Origin: Marinibacterium anthonyi
GTDB lineage: Bacteria; Pseudomonadota; Alphaproteobacteria; Rhodobacterales; Rhodobacteraceae
Assembly: GCA_003217735.2 (NCBI GenBank)
Contig: CP031585.1
Span: 4,894,501 to 4,958,500, forward strand
Direction: 5' to 3'
DNA length: 64,000 bases
Part shown: positions 1 through 8,418 of the stretch, one piece after another
Numbering within the stretch: position 1 is the first letter of the stretch
How the letters are laid out: the number at the start of each line of letters is the position of its first letter
Translations under genes and position numbers: made by a program
The notes under the pieces: model-generated
Told to the model about the DNA's origin: nothing
Seen by the model: the letters and a program-made list of their open reading frames with translations, nothing else
The model's database searches: none

Positions 1-385
1 AATAGCCCTGGCACCACCAGTCGTCGCCATTGAGGATGCGCGGCAGGTAATGATCCTTCTGCGCCTGGCTGCCGAATTTCATCAGCACCGGGGCCAGCAT
101 CGACAGGCCAAAGGGCACGATCCGCGGCGCGTTGGCATAGGCGCTTTCCATGTCGAAGATGTGCTTTTGCACCGCCCCCCATTCGCAGCCGCCGTATTCC
201 TTCGGCCAGTTCGGCGCCAGCCAGCCGCGTTCGTTCAGGATCGCGTGCCAGCGTTCCATGTCCTGCTTGCTCAGTTCCTGGCCCCGGCTGACCTTGTCGG
301 AAATCTCCTTCGGCAGCTTTTCGGCCAGGAATTGACGCACCTCGTCGCGAAACGCGCGCTCCTCGTCGGTATAGTTCAGATCCAT
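1..385 (-). CDS. Acyl-CoA dehydrogenase, N-terminal part (gene runs off the left edge)
   Basis: The 128 visible codons begin MDLNYTDEERAFRDEVRQFL and match the alpha-helical N-terminal domain of acyl-CoA dehydrogenases, including the WPKEYGG segment and a LAPVLMKFG stretch before the substrate-binding loop. The FAD-binding middle and C-terminal domains lie outside the window. These flavoenzymes introduce the 2,3-double bond into acyl-CoA in beta-oxidation and related catabolic routes. A strong ribosome site (GGGAGGAG) sits 4 bases before the ATG. The gene follows the fused hydratase/dehydrogenase gene by 22 bp on the same strand, so the two are very likely co-transcribed, and the pair supplies consecutive beta-oxidation steps. 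Substrate chain length cannot be judged from the fragment. Confidence 0.9.
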   Translation of the reverse strand, partial: MDLNYTDEERAFRDEVRQFLAEKLPKEISDKVSRGQELSKQDMERWHAILNERGWLAPNWPKEYGGCEWGAVQKHIFDMESAYANAPRIVPFGLSMLAPVLMKFGSQAQKDHYLPRILNGDDWWCQGY

Positions 386-407
386 GTCGCTCCTCCCACG
401 GCGATTG

Positions 408-2504
408 TCAGGCCGCCGCCTCCTTGTTCAGATCCTCGAATGTCCGGCCTTCGGCCACAAGCTGTTCCAGCAGTGGCGCGGGTTGCCAGAAATGCGGGTT
501 CTCCCCGGCATAGCGTTTGATATCGGCCAGCAGCCCCGGCAGCCCCTCCATGTCGGCCCATTTCAGCGGGCCGCCCCGGTAGCGGGGGAAGCCATAACCG
601 TACAGCAGCGTCACATCGACATCCAAGGGGCGCCGCGCGATGCCTTCGCCCACCACCCTGGCCGCCTCGTTGACCATGGCGGCCATGTAGCGGCGCACGA
701 TCTCGGTGTCGGTGAAGTCGCGCGGGGTGATGCCCTGCGCCGCCCGGTCGGCCTCGATCAGGGGCATGACCTCGGGGTTGGGCACGCGGGCCTTCGGCCC
801 GGCGGCATAATCGTAATAGCCCTTGCCGGTCTTCTGCCCGAAATTGCCGGCCTCGCACAGCGTATCCGCATAGGTGCTGTCGCGCGCGCCCTCGGGCAGG
901 CCTTCGGCCCGCTTGCGCTTGCGCACCGACCATCCGATGTCCAGGCCCGCAAGGTCGGCCACGGCAAAGGGCCCCATGGCAAAGCCGAAGTCTTCAAGTG
1001 CCGCGTCGATCTGGTAGGGGGACGCGCCGTCCAGGATCATGTGATCGGCGGCCGTGCGGTAGACCGACAGGATCCGGTTGCCGATGAACCCGTCGCAGAC
1101 GCCCGCGCGGACCGACACCTTGCCCATCTTCTTGCCCAACGCAAAGCCCGTGGCCAACACATCCGGCGCGGTCTTGTCGGCGACCACGATCTCAAGCAGC
1201 TTCATCACGTGGGCGGGCGAGAAGAAGTGCAGGCCCAACACGTCCTGGGGCCGCGATGTCGCGGCGGCGATCTGGTCCACGTCCAGGTACGAGGTGTTCG
1301 AAGCCAGGATCGCGCCGGGCCTGGCCACGGCGTCGAGCTTGGCAAAGACCTCCTTCTTCACCGACATCTCCTCGAACACGGCCTCGATGATCAGGTCGGC
1401 GTCCTTCAGGTCGTCGTAGGAAGTGGTCAGCGTCAGCGCCTTTTCGGTCAGCGCCTCGAACCCCGCCTGGTCGATCTTGCCCCGCTTCAGCGCGCCCGAC
1501 AGGTTCCCGGCGATCCGGCCCTTGGCCTTTTCGGCGGCCTCCGGCGTCATCTCCAGCATGGTCACCGACAGCCCGGCCAAAAGCGCCGACGTGGCGATGC
1601 CGCTGCCCATGGTGCCGCCGCCGATCACGGCGATGGCGTTGACGGGGCGCGGGTCGACCCCCTTCAGCTCGGGCAGCTTGCCGACGGCTCGTTCGGCAAA
1701 GAACGCATGAATCATGCCCTGCCGCTGGTCGGTCTCCATCAGCTCCTTGAAGATCGCCCGCTCCCTGGCCATCCCCTGTTCAAACGGCAGTTCGCAGGCG
1801 GCCTGAACGGCGCGCACGCACATCGCCGGCGCGATCTGACCGCGCCCGCGTTTCAGCACGGCGTCATAGGTCGCATCCCAGTCGATCGGCTGCGGCGCGG
1901 GCAGCTCCGACACCGGCCGGCGCGGCGCGCCCTCGTCGATCAGCTGCCGCGCATAGGCCAGCCCGATGACCGACGGCGCGCCGTCCTCGACCCGATCCAG
2001 GATCCCCAGCGCCAGCGCCTCCTCGGCGCCCACCTGGCGGCCAGAGGTGATCATGTCCAGCGCCTTGTCCACGCCGGTCACGCGCGGCAGGCGCTGTGTG
2101 CCCCCGGCGCCGGGCAACAGGCCCAGCAGCACCTCGGGCAGGCCGACGCGCGCGGATGGCGTCGCAATGCGGTAATGGGTCGACAGCGCGACCTCCAGCC
2201 CACCCCCCAGCGCGGTGCCATGCAGGGCCGACACGACGATCAGCGGCGACGCCTCGATGCGGTCGCAGACTTCCGGCAGGCCGGGATCCATCGGGGGTTT
2301 GCCGAATTCGCGGATATCGGCGCCGGCGAACCAGGTGGACCCGTCGCCGTAGATCAGCACGGCCTTCGCGCCGTCGGCCTCGGCGCGTTCGATCCCGTCC
2401 AGCAGCCCCTGCCGCACGGCCTGACCCAACGCGTTCACCGGCGGGTTCTGTGCTTTCAGGATGGCGATGTCGCCCTGCACTTCATAGGCGATAACGTCTG
2501 ACAT
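408..2504 (-). CDS. Bifunctional enoyl-CoA hydratase / 3-hydroxyacyl-CoA dehydrogenase (FadB/FadJ type)
   Basis: This 698-residue protein has the layout of the alpha-subunit of the beta-oxidation complex. The N-terminal crotonase domain (about residues 5-190) carries the oxyanion loop ALHGTALGGGLEVA and GLPEVLLGLLPGAGG. It is followed by an NAD-binding Rossmann domain starting near residue 293 (GGGTMGSGIA) with the dehydrogenase motif GLHFFSPAHVMKLLE, and then two C-terminal 3HCDH domains. It would hydrate enoyl-CoA and oxidise the 3-hydroxyacyl-CoA with NAD+. The ATG at 2504 was chosen over an upstream in-frame start because GGAGGA lies 8 bases before it and the crotonase fold starts at once. 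No thiolase gene is visible; the acyl-CoA dehydrogenase follows directly. FadB versus FadJ cannot be decided here. Confidence 0.93.
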   Translation of the reverse strand: MSDVIAYEVQGDIAILKAQNPPVNALGQAVRQGLLDGIERAEADGAKAVLIYGDGSTWFAGADIREFGKPPMDPGLPEVCDRIEASPLIVVSALHGTALGGGLEVALSTHYRIATPSARVGLPEVLLGLLPGAGGTQRLPRVTGVDKALDMITSGRQVGAEEALALGILDRVEDGAPSVIGLAYARQLIDEGAPRRPVSELPAPQPIDWDATYDAVLKRGRGQIAPAMCVRAVQAACELPFEQGMARERAIFKELMETDQRQGMIHAFFAERAVGKLPELKGVDPRPVNAIAVIGGGTMGSGIATSALLAGLSVTMLEMTPEAAEKAKGRIAGNLSGALKRGKIDQAGFEALTEKALTLTTSYDDLKDADLIIEAVFEEMSVKKEVFAKLDAVARPGAILASNTSYLDVDQIAAATSRPQDVLGLHFFSPAHVMKLLEIVVADKTAPDVLATGFALGKKMGKVSVRAGVCDGFIGNRILSVYRTAADHMILDGASPYQIDAALEDFGFAMGPFAVADLAGLDIGWSVRKRKRAEGLPEGARDSTYADTLCEAGNFGQKTGKGYYDYAAGPKARVPNPEVMPLIEADRAAQGITPRDFTDTEIVRRYMAAMVNEAARVVGEGIARRPLDVDVTLLYGYGFPRYRGGPLKWADMEGLPGLLADIKRYAGENPHFWQPAPLLEQLVAEGRTFEDLNKEAAA

Positions 2505-2690
2505 CTTGGTGTCCTCCAGTCTTCCGGCGTCGCGGCGCCTGTTTCCCCCCAGCGGCCCCGCCCTCCCAAGCGCGACCGGAACGCTCCGCACGGAGCCCCG
2601 GCGCGGTCGCCGATTCTGGACATAGTCCTAGCGGCTTGGTTCCGCCATGCAAAACATAATTTCACAAAAACCGGGGCGCGGGACGAAGCG

Positions 2691-3896
2691 TCAGATGATG
2701 GCTTTTTCGATGATCAGCCGCCCGGCGGGAATCCGGTCATAGGAAAAGGCAGACAGATCAAGCGTTTCGAACCCGCCCGTCACGATCCATTCCGCCAGCC
2801 CCCGACCCATCGCCGGCGATTGCTGCAGGCCATGGCCCGAGAAGCCGTTGATCAGCATGAAATTGGGCGCCTCGGGATGCGGGCCCAGCAAGGCGTTCTG
2901 GTCCAGCGTGTTATAGGCGTAATGGCCGACCCACATCTGGCGCAGCCGGATCGCCTCGAACGCCGGGATACGTTCGTAAAGCGCGGGCCAGACGACATCT
3001 TCCCACAGCCCGTGATCGGCGGTGAAATCATCGGGCGCGACAGCCGGATCGCCATCGCGCGGCGGGCTGCCGGCCATGAAACCCTTGCCATCGGTGCGCA
3101 CATGCACGCCCGAGGGATCGATGGTCAGCGGCAGGTCGCGCGACAGCGGCTGTGCGGCATCGAAAACGAAAGTGTAGCGCTTGCGCGGCTCGACCGGCAG
3201 GTCCAGGCCCGCCATCGCCGCCGTCCGCCCGGCCCGGGGGCCGGTGGCGTTGACCAGCGTGCCGCAGGCCAGCGTCGTGCCGCCGGCCAGGGTCACCCCG
3301 GTGATCCGCGCGCCGTCCCGGGCGATCGCCGTGACCTCGCCTTTCAGGAAAACCACACCGTTGCCACGCGCCTTGCGCCGCCAGGTGTCAAAGATCGTTC
3401 CGCCGTCGAAATAACCTTCGTCCCTGGGGCCATAGCTGCCCAGCAGCAGGTCGTCGGTGGTGTAAAAGGGAAACGCCTCGGCGATTTCGGCGGGGCTCAT
3501 CAGCCGCGTGGCGGCGCCAAGGCCGGCCTGCATCGCCTGCGCCTCGCGCAGGACATCGGCCCCCTCGGGCGTGGTGGCCAGGTACATGTAGCCGAAGGGA
3601 TGGACGTGGACGTCCGGAATATCGTCGCCCCCGCCCATGTAGCGGCGGAAGTTGCGCACGTAATCGGCACAGAACTGCGACACGGGGACGTTGGGCGGCG
3701 TGGTGTATTGCTGGCGCATGCAGGAATTGCTGTGCGCGGTCGAGGTGAATTCATAGCTCGGGTCGCGTTCGATGACGGCGATGGTGCCGCCGAACCCGGG
3801 ATGCGACGACAGGAACCAGGCGACCGAAGCCCCCATCATGGCGCCTCCGACAATGATCACGTCATAAGAGGTCCGGTCGGAAAGGCTGCTGGTCAT
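2691..3896 (-). CDS. FAD-dependent oxidoreductase of the DAO (sarcosine/amino-acid oxidase) family
   Basis: The 401-residue protein opens with YDVIIVGGAMMGASVAWFL, a dinucleotide-binding beta-alpha-beta unit in which the usual GxGxxG reads GGAMMG, followed by the acidic end of strand two (AVIERD). The NSCMRQQYTTPPN segment and the C-terminal block FMLINGFSGHGLQQSPAMGRGLAEWI match DAO-fold oxidases such as sarcosine oxidase and dimethylglycine dehydrogenase-like enzymes, where the C-terminal GFSGHG contacts FAD. It has no signal peptide and is expected to be cytosolic. The exact amine or amino-acid substrate is unknown. It is transcribed away from the glutamine amidotransferase at 4144, and the two share a 247-bp intergenic region with a triplicate 16-bp repeat, which hints at joint control of nitrogen-compound breakdown. 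Confidence 0.85.
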   Translation of the reverse strand: MTSSLSDRTSYDVIIVGGAMMGASVAWFLSSHPGFGGTIAVIERDPSYEFTSTAHSNSCMRQQYTTPPNVPVSQFCADYVRNFRRYMGGGDDIPDVHVHPFGYMYLATTPEGADVLREAQAMQAGLGAATRLMSPAEIAEAFPFYTTDDLLLGSYGPRDEGYFDGGTIFDTWRRKARGNGVVFLKGEVTAIARDGARITGVTLAGGTTLACGTLVNATGPRAGRTAAMAGLDLPVEPRKRYTFVFDAAQPLSRDLPLTIDPSGVHVRTDGKGFMAGSPPRDGDPAVAPDDFTADHGLWEDVVWPALYERIPAFEAIRLRQMWVGHYAYNTLDQNALLGPHPEAPNFMLINGFSGHGLQQSPAMGRGLAEWIVTGGFETLDLSAFSYDRIPAGRLIIEKAII

Positions 3897-3969
3897 CTGG
3901 GTCGTCCGCTGTTGAGCCGCGCCACCCTATCCCGGCGCCCGGCGGGTGCAAGCGCCGATGGATGTCGGT

Positions 3970-4017
3970 ATGACAGGCATGCAAGATGACGGGCTTGCAA
4001 GATGACAGGCATGCAAG
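3970..4017 (+). repeat. Three tandem copies of a 16-bp repeat in a divergent promoter region
   Basis: ATGACAGGCATGCAAG occurs at 3970-3985 and again at 4002-4017. Between them, 3986-4001 is the same unit with two substitutions (ATGACGGGCTTGCAAG). The array lies about 75 bp before the FAD oxidase start on one side and about 125 bp before the amidotransferase start on the other. Each outer unit contains the palindrome GCATGC. The helical spacing is about 1.5 turns, so alternate copies face the same side of the DNA. It may be a regulator-binding array; no regulator gene lies beside it. Confidence 0.75.
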
Positions 4018-4143
4018 GGGGGCGATACGGGACGGCGGGTGGGGCGATGGCCGACAGGCCAAGCGTCACCCACCGGCCTTTCGGACCGGCGCCATCCTTC
4101 GTATACCGACAGGGCGCAACGCCGGACAACCGACAGGACCCCC

Positions 4144-4854
4144 ATGCATCTCGCGATCCTCATGACCAACACCGACGAAAGCGCCTTTGCCCAGGCGCAT
4201 CCCAAGGATGGCGACAAGTTCACCGACTTCATCCGGCTCGCCCGACCGGACTGGACCACCGGGATCCATGGCGTGAAGGACGGCAATTTTCCCGATGCCG
4301 ACGCCGGGTTCGACGGGGTGATCATCACCGGCAGCCCGGCTTCGGTCCACAGCGACGCGCCCTGGGTGACCCGGCTGCTTGAACTGATCCGCGATCTTCA
4401 CGCCGCAAGGGCGCCGATCCTAGGCGTCTGCTTTGGCCACCATGCCATCGCCACGGCCCTGGGCGGCGCCGTCGCCAGGAACCCCGGCGGCTGGGTGCAC
4501 GGCACGGTTCCCGTCGACCTCATCTCCACCCTGCCCTTCGCGCCGCTGCCCCCGCGTCTGCATCTTTGCGCCAGCCACTCCGAACAGGTCTCCGCCTTGC
4601 CGGACGGCGCGCGCACCTGGTCCGCCAGCCCCGATTGCCCGATCGCCGGCTTCACCCTGGGTCGCCACGTCCTGACCACACAGCATCATCCCGAAATGTC
4701 CGACGCGTACTTCTTCGCCCTGACCGAAGAACTGGCCGAGCCCCTGAGGCTGGACCTGGCGCCCAACACAAGGGCGACCAATGCCATGCCGTCTGACCAG
4801 ATGCTGATGGCCGAGACCGTGGCCCTTTTCTTCGAAGCCGCGCGGGACGGCTGA
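4144..4854 (+). CDS. Class I glutamine amidotransferase (GATase1) family protein
   Basis: The 236-residue protein has the GATase1 triad: the nucleophile elbow GVCFGHHAIATALGG (Cys near residue 96) and the His-Glu pair in TTQHHPEMSD. The NTDESAF and GVIITGSPASVHSDAPW segments fit the stand-alone GATase1 group that includes YfeJ-like and GMP-synthase-like proteins. These release ammonia from glutamine or hydrolyse gamma-glutamyl compounds such as gamma-glutamyl polyamines. The ATG at 4144 follows a CAGGACCCCC leader; an in-frame start at 4039 would add 35 residues of low-complexity sequence and was rejected. The next-strand neighbour is an FAD amine oxidase, so a role in amine or gamma-glutamyl catabolism is possible but not shown. 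No synthetase partner lies beside it. Confidence 0.82.
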   Translation: MHLAILMTNTDESAFAQAHPKDGDKFTDFIRLARPDWTTGIHGVKDGNFPDADAGFDGVIITGSPASVHSDAPWVTRLLELIRDLHAARAPILGVCFGHHAIATALGGAVARNPGGWVHGTVPVDLISTLPFAPLPPRLHLCASHSEQVSALPDGARTWSASPDCPIAGFTLGRHVLTTQHHPEMSDAYFFALTEELAEPLRLDLAPNTRATNAMPSDQMLMAETVALFFEAARDG

Positions 4855-4863
4855 CGTCGGGCC

Positions 4864-4927
4864 GGGTATTTGCCGCCAGAAAGAAACCCAGGCGCGGCTT
4901 GCCGTTTCTTTCCGGCCCGAAATACCC
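4864..4927. repeat. Inverted pair of the dispersed GGTATTT...AAGAAAG element (terminator-like)
   Basis: The left arm GGGTATTTGCCGCC then AGAAAGAAAC is mirrored by GTTTCTTTCCGG then CCCGAAATACCC on the right. The ends pair perfectly (8 bp and 9 bp) and the middles only partly. It starts 9 bp after the amidotransferase stop codon. It is probably a transcription terminator or processing hairpin, and it belongs to the repeat family also seen near 18.8, 23.6, 23.8 and 53.5 kb. Confidence 0.65.
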
Positions 4928-5124
4928 CTGCCGGGCGCCGACACGTTCGCACCGGTCGGGGCGCCCCATGACATGGCCTTCCGCGCATTTACTTTGCACA
5001 AGTTCTAGGCAATCCTTGGAATGCTGCTGATCAGGCCATCAACACCGCGGTCCGGTGCCCGGGATAGCCTTGTAGCTGGTCAGCGCACTGCGCAATCTGG
5101 CCCCGAACACCCTACGGAGTCCTC

Positions 5125-5958
5125 ATGACCGCCAGCCTTGCCCTGCCGCTTGCCCATGCCAGGCAGCCACGTGCCGTTGGCCAGGTGCAGGTGTCGTCCA
5201 AGGCGCGGGCCGGGGCGAGCGTGATCGACGATTTGCGCCAGCAGGGATCGATGAAGGCCCTGTTCCCCAGACCGCGCGGACAGGCGCTGGACGCCGTGCT
5301 GCTGAACACCGGCGGCGGAATCACCGGGGGCGACCGGTTCGACATTGCCGCAACCGCGGGCCCGGACACCCACCTGGTCGTGACCACCCAGGCCGCCGAA
5401 CGCGCCTACAGGGCCCAGCCCGACGAGGTCGGCCGCCTGCGCACACGCCTGACGGTGCATCCCGGCGCGCGGCTGGACTGGCTGCCGCAGGAAACCATCC
5501 TGTTCGACGCCGCGGCCCTGGATCGCCGCCTGACGGCCGACCTGCACGGCGACGCGCGGCTGCTGCTGGTGGAACCCGTCGTCTTTGGACGCCGCGCCAT
5601 GGGCGAGAACCTGCGCCAGGGCCGGTTCACCGACCGCATCGACATCCGCCGCGACGGCACGCTGATCTTTTCGGACCGCACCGCGCTGAACGGCGACATC
5701 GCCGCCCACCTGGCCCGCCCCGCCGTGGCCGGCGGGGCCGGTGCCATGGCCGCCGTTCTTTATGCCGGCGCGGATGGCGAACGCCTTCTGGACGCGGCCC
5801 GTGGCGTGCTTCCGCCGACCGGAGGCGCCAGCCTGATCCGCGAAGGGCTTCTTTTCGCCCGTCTTCTTGCGCCCGACAGCTTCACGTTGCGCAAGTCGCT
5901 CCTGCCGCTTATCGCGGCTTTGTCAACGACCCCACTGCCCCGGACCTGGACCATCTGA
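5125..5958 (+). CDS. ureD: Urease accessory protein UreD
   Basis: This 277-residue UreD (UreH) protein is the first gene of the urease operon. It matches the family through the segments [26 protein letters not shown] and [17 protein letters not shown], and through the late GRRAMGE region. UreD binds the urease apoprotein and, with UreF and UreG, forms the complex that inserts two nickel ions; it is thought to provide a tunnel for nickel transfer. The start at 5125 follows GGAG by 5 bases. The stop codon ends one base before the ureA ATG, so translation is probably coupled. The 270 bp upstream hold an inverted repeat near 4.9 kb but no further gene. Confidence 0.95.
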   Translation: MTASLALPLAHARQPRAVGQVQVSSKARAGASVIDDLRQQGSMKALFPRPRGQALDAVLLNTGGGITGGDRFDIAATAGPDTHLVVTTQAAERAYRAQPDEVGRLRTRLTVHPGARLDWLPQETILFDAAALDRRLTADLHGDARLLLVEPVVFGRRAMGENLRQGRFTDRIDIRRDGTLIFSDRTALNGDIAAHLARPAVAGGAGAMAAVLYAGADGERLLDAARGVLPPTGGASLIREGLLFARLLAPDSFTLRKSLLPLIAALSTTPLPRTWTI

Positions 5959-5959
5959 C

Positions 5960-6262
5960 ATGCAACTGACCCCTCGCGAAAAAGACAAGCTTCTGGTCGC
6001 CATGGCCGCCGAGGTCGCCCGCAAGCGGCTGGCCCGCGGTGTCAAGCTGAACCACCCCGAGGCCATCGCCCTGATCACCGACGCCGTCGTCGAAGGCGCC
6101 CGTGACGGGCGCACCGTCGCCGACCTGATGCAGGCCGGGGCCGAGGTGATCGGCCGTGACCAATGCATGGACGGCATCGCCGAGATGATCAGCGAAGTGC
6201 AGGTCGAAGCGACCTTCCCGGACGGAACCAAGCTGGTCACCGTCCACGACCCGATTAGGTAA
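5960..6262 (+). CDS. ureA: Urease gamma subunit UreA
   Basis: This is a 100-residue small structural subunit of the three-chain bacterial urease (UreABC). It begins [20 protein letters not shown] and carries [24 protein letters not shown] (read in two halves) and [20 protein letters not shown], all hallmarks of UreA. The length equals the family norm. It forms the trimer base with UreB and UreC and has no catalytic residues itself. The ATG lies one base after the ureD stop with no strong Shine-Dalgarno, which fits re-initiation by ribosomes finishing ureD. The next gene is not ureB but a 53-codon reading frame. Confidence 0.97.
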   Translation: MQLTPREKDKLLVAMAAEVARKRLARGVKLNHPEAIALITDAVVEGARDGRTVADLMQAGAEVIGRDQCMDGIAEMISEVQVEATFPDGTKLVTVHDPIR

Positions 6263-6287
6263 ACTGAAGTCAACCACAGGAGTCCCC

Positions 6288-6449
6288 ATGAAACGTGTTG
6301 CCGCCCTTGCCGCGCTTGCTCCGGCCGCCGCCACGGCCCACCAGACCGGCACGCCCCATGTCCACGCCAGCGACCCGACGCTTCTGATGGGTCTTGGCGC
6401 CATCGCCATCCTGATGGTCATCGCCATCATCGTGAAGCGGCGCACATGA
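6288..6449 (+). CDS. Small membrane peptide (53 aa) between ureA and ureB
   Basis: The short frame starts [19 protein letters not shown], which looks like a cleavable signal peptide ending at ATA-HQ. A His-containing linker (TGTPHVHAS) follows, then a hydrophobic helix [15 protein letters not shown] closed by the positive KRRT. It has a clear AGGAG site before the ATG, and its stop overlaps the ureB start (ATGA), so it is very likely translated. In related bacteria this slot often holds ureJ/hupE, a 190-200-residue nickel permease whose N-terminus also begins with a signal peptide ending in AH. This frame may be a replacement or a worn remnant of it. No known family is claimed. Its His residues at the periplasmic face could touch metal, but that is speculation. 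Confidence 0.75.
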   Translation: MKRVAALAALAPAAATAHQTGTPHVHASDPTLLMGLGAIAILMVIAIIVKRRT

Positions 6450-6754
6450 TCCCGGGCGAGATCATCACGGCCCCGGGCGAGATCACGCTGAACGCGGGCC
6501 GCGATTCCATCACGCTGATGGTCTCCAATACGGGGGACCGCCCGGTGCAGGTGGGCTCGCACTACCATTTCGCCGAAACCAACCCTGCGCTCGACTTCGA
6601 CCGCGATGCCGCACGGGGCATGCGGCTGGACATCGCCGCCGGCACCGCCGTGCGGTTCGAACCCGGCCAGTCGCGCGAGGTCAACCTGATCCCGGTCGCG
6701 GGCGCGCGGCGGATCTTCGGCTTCAACCAGAAGGTCATGGGCGCGCTGGACTGA
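6446..6754 (+). CDS. ureB: Urease beta subunit UreB
   Basis: This is a 102-residue beta subunit of urease. It starts [19 protein letters not shown] and contains [21 protein letters not shown] and [26 protein letters not shown], the standard UreB blocks, and ends with [11 protein letters not shown]. Its length is normal. It packs on the outside of the UreABC trimer and shapes the entrance to the active site. The ATG overlaps the stop of the small membrane peptide by four bases. The catalytic subunit ureC does not follow directly: three unrelated genes lie between, an uncommon split. Confidence 0.97.
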   Translation: MIPGEIITAPGEITLNAGRDSITLMVSNTGDRPVQVGSHYHFAETNPALDFDRDAARGMRLDIAAGTAVRFEPGQSREVNLIPVAGARRIFGFNQKVMGALD

Positions 6755-6791
6755 CCCGCGCCCGGTTTGAACGAGTGAGGGAGGAACGGAC

Positions 6792-7601
6792 ATGTGCCAC
6801 GCCTGCGTGATGGAAAGCGTGAAGCAGCAGATGATGTCGCGCCGCGGGCTTTTCGCCGCCGCGGCCGCGACGGGTGTCGCCGGGTTGGCGGCGTCTTCGG
6901 CCAGGCCGGTGCTGGCGCAATCCTCGGGCAAGGTGGTGGATCTGACCCACACCTTCACGCCCGACTTCCCGACCTTCTCGGGCGAACCCGGGATATCCAT
7001 GGAAAAGACCGTCAAGTTCGACGAATCCGGGTATCAGCTGTTCCGCGTCACCTATGACGAACATTCCGGCACCCATATCGACGCGCCGCTGCATTTCTCG
7101 GAAGACGGGATGTCCGTCGACGAGCTGGAGCCCGAAACCCTGGTCTGCCCGCTGTGCATCGTCGACATCTCGGCCAGGGCGGCCGAGGACCCCAATGCCA
7201 TGCTGATGCCCGAAGACATCGAGGCCTTCGTGTCCGCCAATGGCGACATTCCGGCCGGTGCGCTGGTGGCGATGTATTCGGGCTGGGCGGAAAAGGTGGA
7301 CGACGCGTCCTTCCGCAATGACGCGGACGGCAATTTCACCTTCCCCGGGTTTTCCAGGCCGGCAACCGACATGCTGGCCGACATGGGCGTGGTCGGCATC
7401 GGCGTCGACACCCTGTCGCTGGATCCCGGCAATTCCGCGGATTTCGCCGTGCATTACGGCTGGCTGCCCTCGGGGCGCTACGGGATCGAATGCCTGGCGA
7501 ACCTCGCCGCCCTGCCCGCCACCGGCGCCACGATTTTCGTCGGCGCGCCCAAGCATGGCGGCGGCACCGGCGGGCCGGCCCGGGTCATGGCGGTGATCTG
7601 A
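6792..7601 (+). CDS. Tat-exported cyclase family (kynurenine formamidase-like) metal hydrolase
   Basis: The 269-residue protein belongs to the cyclase family (PF04199). The metal-binding signature HSGTHIDAPLHF sits near residue 92, and TLSLDPGNS and PATGATIFVGAPKHGGGTGG are also typical. The family includes kynurenine formamidase and isatin hydrolase, manganese or zinc enzymes that open amide bonds. The first 45 residues contain MSRRGLFAAAAATGVAGLAA, a twin-arginine signal, preceded by an unusual MCHACVMESVK start with a CxxC pair, so a folded, metal-loaded enzyme is probably exported to the periplasm. It sits inside the urease operon between ureB and ureC and its stop overlaps the next start (TGATG). 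A link to amide or ureide breakdown feeding urease is plausible but untested. Confidence 0.87.
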   Translation: MCHACVMESVKQQMMSRRGLFAAAAATGVAGLAASSARPVLAQSSGKVVDLTHTFTPDFPTFSGEPGISMEKTVKFDESGYQLFRVTYDEHSGTHIDAPLHFSEDGMSVDELEPETLVCPLCIVDISARAAEDPNAMLMPEDIEAFVSANGDIPAGALVAMYSGWAEKVDDASFRNDADGNFTFPGFSRPATDMLADMGVVGIGVDTLSLDPGNSADFAVHYGWLPSGRYGIECLANLAALPATGATIFVGAPKHGGGTGGPARVMAVI

Positions 7602-7996
7602 TGGGGACCGTTCCGCTTCTGTCCGACGAGGACGCAAGCCCCCAGGCGCGCGCCGTCTTCGACGAGATCCGCGCGCTGCGGCAGACCGATTACGTGAACA
7701 ACTTCTGGCGCGCGCTGGCCCATGACCCGGCCCTGCTGCGCGCCACCTGGGACCGGCTGAAGATCGTCATGGCGCCCGGGGCGCTGGACCCGCTGGTCAA
7801 GGAAATGCTGTATGTCGCCGTTTCGGCGGCCAATTCCTGCAGCTATTGCGTCCATTCCCACACCGCCTCGGCCAGGGCCAAGGGGATGACCGACGAAATG
7901 TACGGCGAACTGCTGGCCGTGGTCGGCATGGCCGCGCAGACCAACGCCATCGTGACGGCCCTGCAGGTGGAGGTGGACGATGCGTTTACTGCCTAG
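7601..7996 (+). CDS. AhpD-like / carboxymuconolactone decarboxylase family protein
   Basis: This 131-residue protein has the AhpD/CMD core: LDPLVKEMLYVAVSAANSCSYC (read in two parts) supplies the conserved Glu and the CxxC pair SCSYC followed by VHSHT, the redox centre of alkylhydroperoxidase-D-like proteins. Such proteins reduce peroxides through the vicinal cysteines or act as uncharacterised redox partners. Its start codon shares a base with the cyclase stop, and it overlaps the following LprI-like gene by 17 bp, so it is locked into the urease operon. It has no signal peptide. The pairing of an exported cyclase with a cytosolic CxxC protein inside a urease operon has no obvious textbook explanation. 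Confidence 0.85.
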   Translation: MGTVPLLSDEDASPQARAVFDEIRALRQTDYVNNFWRALAHDPALLRATWDRLKIVMAPGALDPLVKEMLYVAVSAANSCSYCVHSHTASARAKGMTDEMYGELLAVVGMAAQTNAIVTALQVEVDDAFTA

Positions 7997-8339
7997 CCTC
8001 GCCAGCCTCGTGCTGCTGGCCCTGCCCGTGACGGCCCAGGCCGCCTGCCCCGGCGACACCCAGATCGAGCTGAACGAATGCGCCGCCGCAGACTACAAGA
8101 CCGCCGATGCCGAACTGAATACCGCTTGGAAACCGGCCAAGGCCTTCTTTGACCAGATCGGCCACGGTGATGCGCTGCTGGCCGCCCAGCGTCAGTGGAT
8201 CGCCTTCCGCGATGCGGCCTGCCAGGCCGAGATCCTGCCCTATGACGGCGGATCCATCCAGCCGCTGATCTATTCGACCTGCATGACCCGGATCACCCGG
8301 CAGCGGACCGAAGACCTGAAGCAACTGACGGGGTACTGA
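7980..8339 (+). CDS. LprI-like (DUF1311) secreted protein
   Basis: The 119-residue protein begins with a signal peptide ([21 protein letters not shown], cleavage after AQA). The remainder has the four-cysteine LprI/DUF1311 pattern: [22 protein letters not shown], then [20 protein letters not shown] and a final [15 protein letters not shown] helix (segments read separately). Members of this group include the Mycobacterium lysozyme-inhibitor lipoprotein LprI; many are periplasmic proteins without known role. No lipobox is seen, so it should be a soluble periplasmic protein. It overlaps the preceding gene by 17 bp and precedes ureC by 79 bp. What it does in a urease operon is unknown. Confidence 0.83.
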   Translation: MRLLPSLASLVLLALPVTAQAACPGDTQIELNECAAADYKTADAELNTAWKPAKAFFDQIGHGDALLAAQRQWIAFRDAACQAEILPYDGGSIQPLIYSTCMTRITRQRTEDLKQLTGY

Positions 8340-8418
8340 TCCGCATGCCCCCCGCCCTTCCCATGGCCAGACGCGCCGCCTGAGCGCGCCCCTCACCCCA
8401 ATCCGAGGACACCACAAG

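Noticed and set aside
384-2501. A 705-codon plus-strand frame opposite the fused hydratase/dehydrogenase
   Set aside because: It is an antisense shadow of a clearly recognised enzyme, with no motif or ribosome site of its own.
8340-8418. Small gene between the LprI-like gene and ureC
   Set aside because: The only short frame (about a dozen codons) has no ribosome site and no recognisable sequence; it is taken as leader.
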